From Trichobilharzia regenti (Eukaryota > Platyhelminthes > Trematoda > Strigeidida > Schistosomatidae): DNA of 64,000 nt. The position numbers and the translations under genes are program-made. The notes under the pieces are model-generated. The model ran no database searches. It saw only the letters and a program-made list of their open reading frames with translations, and was not told the origin of the DNA. The stretch covers positions 10,399,517-10,463,516 of the forward strand of contig OX235263.1 of NCBI GenBank assembly GCA_944472135.2, in the 5' to 3' direction. Below are positions 43,400 to 53,429 of the stretch, in pieces (position 1 is the stretch's first letter; each line of letters starts with the position of its first letter).

Positions 43400-43845
43400 T
43401 CAGTTAACATTGTACAGGAAACACCGACGTCGATTGATTGGACCACAATTTTCTGCCTCTGTTGACATGTTGTTTCCTGGTTTGGACGCTTCAACGATGT
43501 CTGAGAATCGATTTGAAGTAACAGTGGAATCCAGGATACTTATTTAGTCCTGAATGTGTCGACATGTCAACGGAGAATGAATATTTCTGTCCAATAAATC
43601 GACAGGAAAGTCAAAAATGAATTAGAAAACAAATTTATGACTGATACCCGTTGCACAAGAGGTGGCTGTCGTGACCTTGATGTTTGAAACAATAGGTGCT
43701 GAGATAGAGCCTCAGTGGGAACATCATCAGTCACTGAAGTTTTCAGACGCTTCCAGATGATGACACCTGAATAGGACGAAATTTGCGTTACTCCAAATGA
43801 CATTGCTAGTCACCATCTAACAAATTACTTCAAATTGTGTGATAT
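43400..43845. mobile_element. Sm-alpha head-to-head pair, decayed
   Basis: Left copy on the minus strand (about 43400-43545: GCTTCAACGATGTCTGAG, AACAGTGGAATCCAGG). Right copy on the plus strand (about 43556-43845), with TTGCACAAGAGGTGGCTG and hammerhead remains CCAGATGATGACACC...GGACGAAATTTGCG at 43752-43792. Confidence 0.6.
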
Positions 43846-44386
43846 AAAAATTCGACATTGAGAGTGGATATAAAATTACTAGGATCAGTAGACAAATAGG
43901 AAGGTTATGTAACAATTTGAGAACTTTGATAAGATAGATTTTATCATTACAGAAAATGTATACATGGAATAAAAATAATCGGTGTGATAGATGAAATGGT
44001 ATCGGAAACTGTCCAAACTGAAAACAAAAATAGTAATAGTCATTATTATAAGGGAAATTTACATAAATTAAATGAACCGAAATTTGATTTAATTGTGTTC
44101 TCTGAGCTGGTTGATTTAATTGCAAAGCTTTCTTTTTCATCCAGACAACATCTTCGTCGCACATTTCAATATGAAGGAACAACTTACTCGAATTCTTTCT
44201 CCATGAATGATATAATTGTATCCCTTGACAACCAATGTCATAACTAGCTGTTGATTTGCGTCTTTATTCATGATGGTGTATTACTGATATAAGTATGAAA
44301 CTTGGTCCCTGTGGTAGGGTATAACTCCATTATGGATAAAATTTTATTTTGATAAATCATACAGTGGTGTTATACAGTAATATTAA

Positions 44387-44434
44387 CTGATGACCAAGTT
44401 TCGAACAAGAACTAGTGCTCATAATCATATCAAG
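44387..44434 (-). ncRNA. Variant hammerhead, left palindrome arm
   Basis: Mirror of 45383-45430 with one change (helix II GAGCA pairs with TGTTC, a G-U wobble). Confidence 0.5.
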
Positions 44435-45382
44435 TCATTCACTCACACAACGTTTTCCTTCATTTATATACATGAGTGGAATCGATTAGATATTGGAATA
44501 AAAATGTAATGTAAAGGATAATGTACATTCAGAAATAATAATATGAGTGTTACTGATCAAATACAATCAGATGGGAAATAAGACGAGTGTTTTGATAGTC
44601 ATAATAAGTAACTTGTTAGAATGTTGTGATGTACGTGAATTGAATTGAAATAGAATACAATTTAAGATTATTTATTATCCTCTTCTAATTTAACTGACTG
44701 ACTGGTGGTAATAATATCTTTCATATTTCTGGTATTTGCATTGAGTCACTTCTGTTACATGTGAACCAGGATTCCGTAATCAACCTCTCTCTCTCTCTAC
44801 CTACACAGATTACTTCTGAGAAGTTTAGCCCTCTCCCATCCTATAGTGTGATTGTGCAATAATGCGTGAAGTGCAATCACAGAGCTTTTTCCTAAATAAC
44901 TTATCTTCTCGGGGTCAGCAATTACCCTTCACGCATTAACAAACAGACATACAATAGGGTAAGAGGGGGTTAGGATTCTAAGAAGTAATCAATGTAGGTG
45001 GAGAGAGAGATTCATTTCTGAGTCCTGGTTCATTGAGTCTACACCCAACACAACACATGTAACAGAAATGACTCAATGCAAATACCAGAAATATGAAAGA
45101 TATTATTACCACCAGTCAGTCAGTTAAATTAGAAGAGGATAATAAATAATCTTAAATTGTATTCTATTTCAATTCAATTCACGTACATCACAACATTCTA
45201 ACAAGTTACTTATTATGACTATCAAAACACTCGTCTTATTTCCCATCTGATTGTATTTGATCAGTAACACTCATATTATTATTTCTGAATGTACATTATC
45301 CTTTACATTACATTTTTATTCCAATATCTAATCGATTCCACTCATGTATATAAATGAAGGAAAACGTTGTGTGAGTGAATGA

Positions 45383-45430
45383 CTTGATATGATTATGAGC
45401 ACTAGTTCTTGCTCGAAACTTGGTCATCAG
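45383..45430 (+). ncRNA. Variant hammerhead, right palindrome arm
   Basis: Helix I CTTGAT (45383-45388) with ATCAG (45426-45430). Core ATGATTA (C3 and G8 replaced by A and U) plus one extra T, helix II GAGCA/TGCTC, GAAA (45415-45418). Helix III is A-U plus C-G around TTG, with cleavage triplet GTC ending at 45425. Confidence 0.55.
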
Positions 45431-45725
45431 TTAATATTACTGTATAACACCACTGTATGATTTATCAAAATAAAATTTTATCCATAATGGAGTTATACCC
45501 TACCACAGGGACCAAGTTTTATACTTATATCAGTAATACACCATCATGAATAAAGACGCAAATCAACAGCTAGTCATGACATTGGTTGTCAAGGGATACA
45601 ATTATATCATTCATGGAGAAAGAATTCGAGTACGTTGGTCCTTCATATTGAAATGTGCGACGAAGATGTTGTCTGGATGAAAAAGAAAGCTTCGCAATTA
45701 AATCAACCAGCTCAGGGAACACAAG

Positions 45726-46309
45726 TAAATCAAAATCATCCATCTGACCGAGACATTTCTTGTGTTCCTCAGAAAAGATAGAAATAGAGACCGTACATAC
45801 TCTTTTTGTAAACGTACGCCCTACTTGAACTCATGAATAGCTAAAACCTTTGCTGTTTTTTAAAAGTCTAGAATGAAAAAAAAGGTGACAAGCCTATTTT
45901 TATGATTCGATATCAAAATCATAGCCTGGGTTGGTTAATTGAGAGAGAGGTGGATCCAGTGCTCTGGAACAGAGCTCTTCCCACTACACCCCACCTTCCT
46001 CCCTCACAAAATCTATTTTATCGCTCGATATTGAACTATGATTATAATTAGAAGAATATTATTTGCGACTGATGTGCTTTCATTGCAATCCTGATGTCGC
46101 CTAGAGCATTCATCATTAGAATCTAATTAAGATTAAAATATATGAATTCAATATTAATTAAGAATCAAATCCATCATATATTTTTTCTGAGAGGAAACTA
46201 TTGTAACGATTTTGAAGACAATTCAATCGCTTTATTCACTTCTATCTACTACTATCTAAAACATGTTAGTATAGTAATTGTTTTCATTTAAGAAAGATTT
46301 TTACTTGGT
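45726..46309. other. No gene seen
   Basis: AT-rich. A tract near 45940-46010 (GTGGATCCAGTGCTCTGG) looks like a decayed SINE but could not be assigned. Confidence 0.3.
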
Positions 46310-46945
46310 TGAAGGATTTCATCGTGAGCTCATATCAGTTAGAGAACCATTGGAAAATTCCCAGGAAGTACACGACAGCTTTTTCGTCAGACTAGTTTTG
46401 GATTCTTCCGCAGTACGCACCCACCGTCTCCATGGCTCGAGCCCAGGGCCTTCTGGTTACAAGGCGAGCTAGCTCATAGACCATTAGGCTACTGGGAACC
46501 GATGCAATGACCCATGAATTCTAACTTCTACCAGTTCATGACATAGCACGACCCATAGTCATTGTCTTCGACAAGTATTTGTCCTCACACCCGAACTGCT
46601 ACACGCTACTGGTCACGACTTCTCGTTAGAACCTCAGGTAACTACCTACCTGAATTGGGCTAGTCGCCAGTGAGCATCTCATTGATGTTCAAATATTAGT
46701 TTGTATGGATTTTGATTGATTACTTACAGGATTTCATCATGAGCTGACATTGGTTAGAGAACCATTGGAAAACTTGCTGAGAGTACTGGACAGCTGTTCC
46801 AGTGGCTTAATGGTCTACAAGCTAACTTGCCTTGTAACCAGAAGGTCTGGGTTCGAACCCTGGTGGGTGCGTACTGCTGAAGAGTTTCAATACTCCCAGG
46901 TTTTCCAATGGTTCTCTAACCAATGTCAGGTCATGATGAAATCCT
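46310..46945. mobile_element. SINE-c inverted arrangement, longer than one unit
   Basis: The minus-strand part (46310-46800) repeats the hammerhead-3' segment GATTTCATC-GAGCT at 46317 and 46731, about 416 bp apart, so it exceeds one unit. Its 5' edge (about 46800) lies next to the hammerhead cleavage region CAGCTGTCC. A plus-strand copy with a tRNA-like head (GTGGCTTAATGGTCTACAAG, GGGTTCGAACCC) starts at about 46798. Confidence 0.65.
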
Positions 46946-46972
46946 GTATTAAACTGTTTTAGCCATACTTAC

Positions 46973-47056
46973 CAAACGTAACCGTAGTCGCTTGTGTCAC
47001 AATGTGCATTATGTCCACCTAACAAGCTGAATAATCCACTATCAGGATAATTAGAG
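46973..47056 (-). CDS. Candidate internal exon (84 nt), unknown gene
   Basis: On the minus strand a strong acceptor (CCTTTTATTTTTTGCAG) precedes 84 nt followed by a near-ideal donor G|GTAAGTATGG. Only one frame is open (phase 2 at both ends), reading SNYPDSGLFSLLGGHNAHC then DTSDYGYV. The exon is symmetric and would join in phase to the candidate exon at 63922-63961, giving a cysteine at the junction. It lies in otherwise unique sequence between a SINE-c and a PLE repeat. I do not recognise the protein family. It could still be a chance splice-like site. Confidence 0.45.
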
Positions 47057-47389
47057 CTGCAAAAAATAAAAGGCTTACTTAATGTCTCTTTAGGTAGAAA
47101 TAGTAAGCTCAATGATTTTTTGTTAGTTCAAATAGCAGACAACAGAAATGCAAATCATAAATAGTTAATAGGATATCGATTTAAAGTCAGACACAATTAA
47201 ACGTTATTAGAAAACTCTCTGGATTAATAGTAATAGTAATAATAATATAAAAGTAACAACTCTATAGTTGATTCTTCTAAAATGTAGACCCTAATTATTC
47301 TTGAAAGTAAGAGCAACAACTCCAGGAATTGTAAAAACGAATCAAAAGTATGGAATAATAACTTTCCAGTAAAGAAGTATGTTTTTAAA

Positions 47390-47560
47390 CAGTTAGTTCC
47401 CTTTATGAATTTAGTTAGACAAAGCAATAAGAAGACGTAGTTTGTCTGAATCGTGTAGTGTTGTATTTGAGTGCAACACATTTCGAACAATCTGATCCAT
47501 CACACATGGACTTGTCATAGGAATGTATATATGAAATTAATAAAGAGCTAAGAGGGTAGG
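47390..47560 (-). repeat. PLE-type pLTR, single arm
   Basis: Near-identical to 19650-19795 (AATAAGAAGACGTAGTTTG, CACATGGACTTGTCATAGG). Its continuation is displaced to 48150-48240 by the Sm-alpha pair. Confidence 0.65.
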
Positions 47561-47722
47561 AAATAAATTCAGATCAATTTAATTGAATTTTTGATTTTCC
47601 CGTCGGTTGACTGAACCGAAGTGTTCGGGCTCAGGTTGGCATGTCAGCTTCTTGTGTAGGTGCTTCGACGATGTCTATGCATTTAATTAGTATTTAACTA
47701 GTGGATGGTGACTAGCAGTGGA

Positions 47723-47770
47723 ATCCAGGATAACGCGCATTTCGTCCTACTTCGGACTCATCAGCTGGAT
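47723..47770 (-). ncRNA. Hammerhead ribozyme (Sm-alpha)
   Basis: Minus strand: helix I ATCCAG (47770-47765) with CTGGAT (47728-47723), core CTGATGA, helix II GTCC-GAAGTA-GGAC, GAAA (47743-47740). Helix III has about 3 pairs, and the cleavage triplet is ATC. Full invariant core. This is the Schistosoma Sm-alpha type known to self-cleave. Confidence 0.8.
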
Positions 47771-48049
47771 GCGCATCCTGGGTTCCACTGCTAGTCATCA
47801 TCTACTAATTAAATTCCAATTAAATGCCCAGACATCGTCGAAGCATCTGCACAAGAAGCCGACATATCAACCTGAGACCCGGCACTTCGGTCTAATCAAT
47901 CGACGGGAAAATCATAAATTCAATTAAATGGCCTGTTGGACAAGAGGTGGCTCTCGTGGCCCAAGTGCTCTAGTGGATAACGCTTTGGCGTTTGAAGCTA
48001 TGGGCACTGGGCTCGAGCCTCGATGCGAACATCATCACTCACTGAGAAA

Positions 48050-48105
48050 TCCATGTGAATCCAGATGACAAGTCTCAAATAGGACGAAATGCGCATTGTC
48101 CTGGA
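48050..48105 (+). ncRNA. Hammerhead relic (Sm-alpha, right copy)
   Basis: AATCCAGATGACAAGTCTCA then GGACGAAATGCGC and GTCCTGGATTCC. Helix I and GAAA are kept, but the core reads AGATGACA instead of CTGANGA. Confidence 0.5.
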
Positions 48106-48145
48106 TTCCATTGCTAATCGTCACCATCCACCAATTAAATTCACA

Positions 48146-48609
48146 TCAAGTTAAAAGGACATATTGAAGGTAAAAATAATAATGAAGATCACTAAACCAA
48201 ATAAGAGAGATAATAGTGCATCTGCTATGGCATCAAAACAAAATTTACCAAAGAAGGTGGTTTAGTGTAATGAAGAATTGATGCTTTGATCGCATAAAGG
48301 TGGTTTAAACTTACTAATTGTCAGCTAGGACTTCCACGAACTTTAGGATATGCCTCAAACACGTTTTATAGATAGATTTAAAAGATATTTTAACATCACC
48401 ATTAATGGATTCTGGGGATTCTGTTTGTTTCTGGGGCCATCTAGGAATACGTTTTGAAGCTGTCCCTTACTTGTAGAGATCGATGAATCCTCACTATGTA
48501 TGTGTGTCCACACGTATGGTTAAACTGGTAAATACAGTGAGTCGGAAGTGACATAATTTTTCGCAGATCCAAAGAGCTTCAATAGATGTATTGGCTTTAC
48601 ATTCTCAAT
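48146..48609. other. PLE-repeat continuation, then no gene
   Basis: 48150-48240 matches 19795-19885. The remainder has no recognised feature. Confidence 0.4.
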
Positions 48610-48830
48610 TATTATGACATTAGCTGAATAAAATTTTTTTTAACAGCACCATTCAGTCTTTGTCTAATAATCAAACTGCTTTGACCCCCCCCCCATATAA
48701 GGTAGCTTGATGTACACATCTTTCTTGTTGGCGAGTTGGAGAGTGGTGTTCTGACTACTTCATATCTCCTGATGAATTTGTCTGGATAATTGTTATCGAC
48801 CAGAGTCTGTGTCAACTTTCTTTCTTCTTG
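48610..48830 (-). pseudogene. PLE-J linker fragment
   Basis: Minus strand: LVDNNYPDKFIRRY (the NxYPxxFI motif between RT and GIY-YIG), then SSLIIRQRLNGAVKKNF, the standard PLE linker order. A run of nine C at 48683-48692 sits between them and is a likely frameshift site. Confidence 0.65.
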
Positions 48831-48849
48831 TATTTACCCATTTGAGTTT

Positions 48850-49605
48850 ACGTGTGGACACACATACATAGGGAGGACTTATCGATCTCCGCAAAAAGCA
48901 GGACCACAGGTGAACACAGAGAAGATAATCAACTAAACAGCAGCAACAATCAACATCAGCGGGAGAGGTGTATTTCAGAGGTCAAATTCTCCACTTATCT
49001 AGGAAGTACCGTTTCATCTACACTCGATGGCACGGATGATGATGTCAATACCAGAATCGAAAAGACAGGATACACCTTCATCAAGTTTGAAATCTGTTTG
49101 GGAATCTTTTGCACTCAGTCAACAGCATAAAGAGCAAGATTTGGATTTTCAACACAAACGTCAAGTCAGCCAGTTCTTCTGTATGGAGCAGAAACGTGAC
49201 TCAGGTGTTACGAAAACCATTTCCAAAAGATCGCTTTCTCAGGTTCCGTATTAGGAATCAAGTGACCGGCCAGAAAGAATTAGCAACAAGAAATTCTGGC
49301 GAAGAACAAACCAACCAAGAACCTATCGTTCAAGAAATATGTAGGACAAAATGGAGATGGATCGTGCATAAACTGAGGAGACCGTCGAACTACATCGCGC
49401 TCAATGCAGGCCATCACTCGACTGGAACCTGAATGGGAAAGACAAGTGGCTGCTCCGAGAGTGACATGGCAAAGATCATGCGAGGAGGAGATGAGATATT
49501 ATGGGCGATTGTGGGCTTAGCTAAAGGGAACAGCAGAAAATAGAAATGTGTAGTTGAAGCTGTATGTTCCCCTGGGAACCCGAGGGAACAGTTATAATAA
49601 AAACT
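48850..49605 (+). mobile_element. RTE fragment
   Basis: Traces YLGSTVSSTLDGTDDDVNTR (48997) and RIEKTGYTFI, then KSKIWIFNTNVKSASSSVW (49130), KWRWIVHKLRRPSN (49350), and the 3' end GAAGCTGTATGTTCC (about 49555). Frames are shifted repeatedly. Confidence 0.75.
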
Positions 49606-49817
49606 GCCTAAGATACTGACTGTCTGAATACTGAAATACTTTGATGAACGCTGACTACCATTGACTATCGTGCTGATCTTTTCACATTTAGCTATGCATA
49701 ACTCTGTTGCCTGAGGCCGAAGATATTGAAAACAGTTAGACAGTCTGGTAGCCTAGACGTTAAATTCTTGATGTTTGAAATGACGCCTAATAGTTACGGT
49801 TTACAGTTTTCAGAGTA

Positions 49818-50030
49818 CAGTTATTATTATTATTTCCTTTAATTCCTAGAAAAACATAGGGCTTCAGCCAAACGTCTCCATTCCGTTCGCTTCTCTGCCA
49901 ACGTTTTCACCTCTCTTCAAGTCTGCCCACACGCTTTCATCTCTTCTACACATGACCGCCTTAAAGTCACCCTCACACTGATGACCAACTCGCCGGGTCC
50001 CTTTTCGGTTCCACTCAAACCGCTTAGATC
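49818..50030 (-). mobile_element. RTE 3' end fragment
   Basis: ATT tail at 49822-49833, 3' signature and about 170 bp of decayed C-terminal sequence on the minus strand. Confidence 0.65.
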
Positions 50031-50171
50031 TAGGATCTAAGTATGTGAACAGAGTCCGATAACATCAGTCTAGGGAAAATTGGTCGCATTCAAATAATAA
50101 TTTCACAGAATAGAATAAAAGAAAGATAATATTACAAATGCATGAATTTATAGTCTGTACTGAAGGCTGGC

Positions 50172-50262
50172 CAGGGCACGCTGAAAATTCCATACCTGTA
50201 CCACAAATACTGTTTGGAATAAAGCTGTTATTATTATTATTATTATATTATTATTAGTAGGG
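50172..50262 (+). mobile_element. CR1-like LINE tail, nested in PLE-G
   Basis: GCTGAAAATTCCATACCTG, ACCACAAATACTGTTTGG, AATAAAGCTG and ATT repeats, nearly identical to 40543-40600. A 5'-truncated insertion of under 100 bp. Confidence 0.75.
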
Positions 50263-50475
50263 GCTGGACTTGCTTCTTTTAATCACAGAGCACCGGTTGT
50301 TTGAAGCGAATTGCGATAGCCTCTGCTGTTTGGAGCATGCAGTGCTTCGATGATTTGGGCAATTTATTAGGCACCTAGTAGATTATAGAGAAGGATTCTT
50401 CAATGCTGGCTGGATTTGTGGCCAGTTTGCACCAGGTGGTCCAATACTGAATTGTTAACGGTTTTAACTACGTCT

Positions 50476-50727
50476 TTACTTAGCCATAGTAGGAGATGTT
50501 CCCAAAGGAGCACGAAAAAACAAGTTCCTAGAGCAACGGCCAATATAACTCGATCCACAAGCCAGCCTGAATTGGTAGATACACTTTAAAGTGGCTAGTC
50601 TGGGTACTTCATCTTTCAGTCGAAGTAGCACCATCGGTCGTGTAGAGAATAATACGTGTACTTCGCCAGCGTTAATTGTTCTTTGAACTGATTTTCTCGT
50701 AATCATCTCACTTGGTACGTCGCCCAT
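50476..50727 (-). pseudogene. PLE-G GIY-YIG endonuclease fragment
   Basis: An 83-aa frame: LRLKDEVPRLATLKCIYQFR then LACGSSYIGRCSRNLF. The YIGR core is kept, but the C-x-C preceding it is reduced to a single C. The frame stops soon after, so the catalytic domain is incomplete. Confidence 0.7.
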
Positions 50728-51092
50728 AAATTCTAATCGTTGTTAACATATAGTGAGTAGTCCTTTTCCGCTTTCTTTGCATTATGTTTCTCGATAAATT
50801 TTCGGGATAGCTATTTTCGCTTAAAGTATCATATATAATGCTTAATTCATCTTCAATTACTTCTTCTGAGCACATAGCTCTAACTCTGTGGCTGAGGGTC
50901 TTCACCAAATTTCTTTTGTACCTGGTAGCAACGAAGCTGTGAAAATGTGTATATTGTCCTGTTCAAGTGCTTTTTCCATGCAAATTTCTTTTTATGCTAC
51001 CATCTGGTTTTCTTGTAAGTAGGACATCCAGGAAGGCAGGTAATTCTGTCTTGGCATTCCTCTTCACATGTGAATTTCATATTTGAATGCAC

Positions 51093-51392
51093 TTAATTGA
51101 ATTCAGTGATTATTGTACTCCTATCAGAACCATTATCACAAAGAATCAAGGTATCATCCATATATTGGCAATAAAATGAGAGCTTACTGATAAGGTTGTT
51201 CATAGATCCGTTTTTTAGTTTACTCAGAGAGAAATCAGGCAGAACGGGACCCATTGGGGAGCCCATCGCCACTCCGTCCACTTGCCTGTAAAGAATGCTG
51301 TCAAATTTAAAGTTTACCTCCACGGTACATCCTAATATAAATTGTTTTAGGATTTCAGTAGGGATGACAATGATTATCGACTGGCTATCCAC
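51093..51392 (-). pseudogene. PLE-G reverse transcriptase core
   Basis: A 99-aa frame with DGVAMGSPMGPVLPDF (motif B region) followed by YCQYMDDTLILCDNGSD (motif C with methionine, YMDD). Motif A lies upstream in another frame (about 51470). Confidence 0.8.
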
Positions 51393-51636
51393 ATGTTAAC
51401 ATATGCAGTTAACTGTCTCTATTAGAGGTACATTTGTGAATAACGATGTTATGTCGAGAGTAATCGTGGTTTGTCTTTGATATTAATATCTTTTATTTTG
51501 TCCACGAATTCAAATACATCTTCGACGTTATATTTCACTATCTTATTATGCAGATATTTGAGAATATTTACTAACCATACGTTACCTAATTACAATTTCT
51601 CTACTGTTCTTATTCTTATCATATTTTACAAAACAG

Positions 51637-51866
51637 CTCACCTTCCCTTACAATGTTGGATACCGCAAGAATTTTCACGTAGTTGGGAAGAATATGCTGA
51701 ACACTATTGTTGGGTAACCAATACCTATTTTAGCAATCTTAAATCAAATATTCCACCTGTACATGAACGTACAACTATTGTACGTTATTATCAATGGGCA
51801 ACATTTGTGTTTATATTACAAGCTGCAGGATTTTTCCTTCCATGCTTAATTTGGAGATTGTTACAG
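51637..51866 (+). CDS. Innexin exon: first extracellular loop and TM2
   Basis: Innexins form gap-junction and hemichannel pores in invertebrates. The exon reads HLPLQCWIPQEFSRSWEEYA, EHYCWVTNTYF, PPVHERTTIV, RYYQWATFVFILQAAGFFLP, CLIWRLLQ. The two cysteines of extracellular loop 1 and the YYQW signature at the start of TM2 are present. The acceptor is TATTTTACAAAACAG (ends 51636) and the donor CAG|GTAAGT (starts 51867). The exon begins with 2 nt of a split codon and ends in phase 0. The preceding exon (N-terminus and TM1) was not found in the window. The next exon is at 59075. A PLE-G relic ends about 75 bp upstream. Confidence 0.85.
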
Positions 51867-51879
51867 GTAAGTTTTAATT

Positions 51880-52350
51880 TTATTATTATTATTATTATTA
51901 CTGTCATTATTCTTGTTATTTCCTTGGCATCCGAGTCAAATATAGGGCTTCAGTAATACCATATAAATTTCACTGTGTTATTTGAGGCCATTTTTTTGAC
52001 TGGCTGACCGATTCCCCGTAGGTATTCATTTTCTCTTTACAAGATCTCCTCAAAGTCACTCTTGGAACCATGTAAAATTCGTCAATTCACTTTCAGGTCT
52101 CATATGAGGGTCTACCTCGCATGTTATATCAGTCAGTGGTCTTCTAATTGTGTGCCGAGTCAATCTCCATTTCCTTTTGTGTATTTACTGGGTGGTAGAT
52201 TTTTGAGTGATTCCTTGCCTGTGACAGTTCCTTGTTGCTAATCATTTCTGGTCAGCGGTGTGGTCTTCAGTAGGTGGAAAATACAGTTGTTGATAAAACT
52301 TCTGCAGTAGTTTGTTGGAAATGCTTTTTCTGATGGTATTGAAAATTTGG
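51880..52350 (-). mobile_element. RTE fragment, decayed
   Basis: ATT tail immediately inside the intron (51885-51905), then the 3' signature CCGAGTCAAATATAGGGCTTC and minus-strand C-terminal block remnants up to about 52350. Confidence 0.6.
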
Positions 52351-52359
52351 ATCTTCTTC

Positions 52360-52915
52360 CATATTTTCTATAGTTTGGTTTGTAAGGGTTTTCCGAGTTG
52401 ATCATGGATTGATATCAGTTAGAGAACCATTGAAAACAATCCAGGGAGTACTGGAGAGCTGTTTCTTCTTAGCTCTTTGGGAATCATCGGCAGTGCTCAC
52501 CTACCACTGGAGTTGGAACCAAGGAGCTTCCAGTTTCAAGGTGAGCTCGTATACTATTCGGCCGCTGGGACCCGATTCAATAGCCAGTGAATTCACTAGC
52601 GAGCATCAACTCGGGAAAAATATAAATAACCCTTACAAATCAAACTATAGAAAATTAATCTGACGGTCGCTAGTGACTTACTACAGGATGGAGTTTCCTG
52701 GAGTTCTGATGAGAAGTCGTGACCAGTGAGGTCCATCCTTATGTCACGTGTGTGGATGGATGTCCCACCAACGACAAAGGTTGGGATCGTACTAAATCAC
52801 GGATTGTTAGAAGTTAGAATTCATTCACTGGCCACTGAATCGGGTCCCAGCGGCCGAATAGTATACGAGCTTGCCTTGTAACTGAAAGCTCCTGGGTCCG
52901 AATCTTGTTCCTTAT
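52360..52915. mobile_element. SINE-c head-to-head pair, decayed
   Basis: Left copy on the minus strand (52360-52605) with a hammerhead relic (core CCGATGA, GAAA kept). Right-side sequence includes TTACAAATCAAACTATAGAA (52632), the inverse of CTATAGTTTGGTTTGTAA at 52370, and a plus-strand head at 52840-52910. Confidence 0.6.
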
Positions 52916-53429
52916 GGTAGATTAAGACCAACCTCAATGTGTATTTAAGTTTCGATGACACAATCACCCTGACTCAGAGCGGAATTTCACTATAGTTTCA
53001 CTGAATACTGGTGAAATAGGCTGCAAAAACGAGTTAGGCAGTAGTTTCACTTCTTTAAAATCACTCTGGTTTGGCTGGGAAGTACTCTTCCCTTAGTGTT
53101 TTCTAATTAGTCTAATCCACTTAGTGGTTAATTTGTCTGACTGAATTGGTAGTTGAATAGGGTATAAACCTTAAATTGACGTGATATGAAATATCAGATA
53201 CACCTAGCTGATCGGTGGTAACATACACGTGGCAAGAACAACAGTTTTCGCTGTTCAAGTCAGCCAAGGTAAAAGGTTAGACGCAATCAGGAAGACAAAG
53301 TGGTCTAAACACTCTTGAATGGCTGTGGAGTTGTAGGGATTTGGATTGGCCTACAATTTGAAATAACACTGAATGTTTCTACGTACACCTCATGAAACGT
53401 CAAATCAAAACTTTCACGGTGCAGACAAA
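52916..53429. other. No gene seen
   Basis: Intronic AT-rich sequence; nothing recognised. Confidence 0.3.

Larger units (their letters stand above)
44099..45712. repeat. 1.6 kb PLE palindrome (PLE-A arms within outer repeat)
   Basis: Long inverted arms, about 44099-44800 and 45000-45712, mirror around 44908. Inner arms (44300-44800 and 45000-45490) are PLE-A 3' ends. Outer arms carry ACTTGGTCCCTGTGGTAGGG and GTCTTTATTCATGATGGTG. Arm identity is very high by eye. The centre (44800-45000) holds the PLE-A 3' coding edge. Confidence 0.85.
47580..48145. mobile_element. Sm-alpha head-to-head pair, best preserved
   Basis: Left copy on the minus strand (47580-47775). Right copy on the plus strand (47776-48145) runs a full ~330-bp unit: it starts within about 10 nt of the predicted hammerhead cleavage point (TCCTGGGTTCCACTG), passes the tRNA-like head (GTGCTCTAGTGGATAACG, GGGCTCGAGCC) and reaches a second hammerhead region at 48050-48105. 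The pair interrupts a PLE-type repeat. Confidence 0.75.
50085..51560 (-). mobile_element. PLE-G element body
   Basis: Minus strand in order: YNVEDVFEFVDKIKDINIKD (about 51530), RQVDGVAMGSPMGPVLPDF (about 51260), FYCQYMDDTLILCD (motif C, about 51165), EDELSIIYDTLSENSYPENL (50820), then GIY-YIG LACGSSYIGRCSRNLF (about 50540). All the main PLE parts are present in order but split by frameshifts. A CR1 tail is inserted at 50172-50262. It ends about 75 bp before the innexin exon. Confidence 0.8.
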
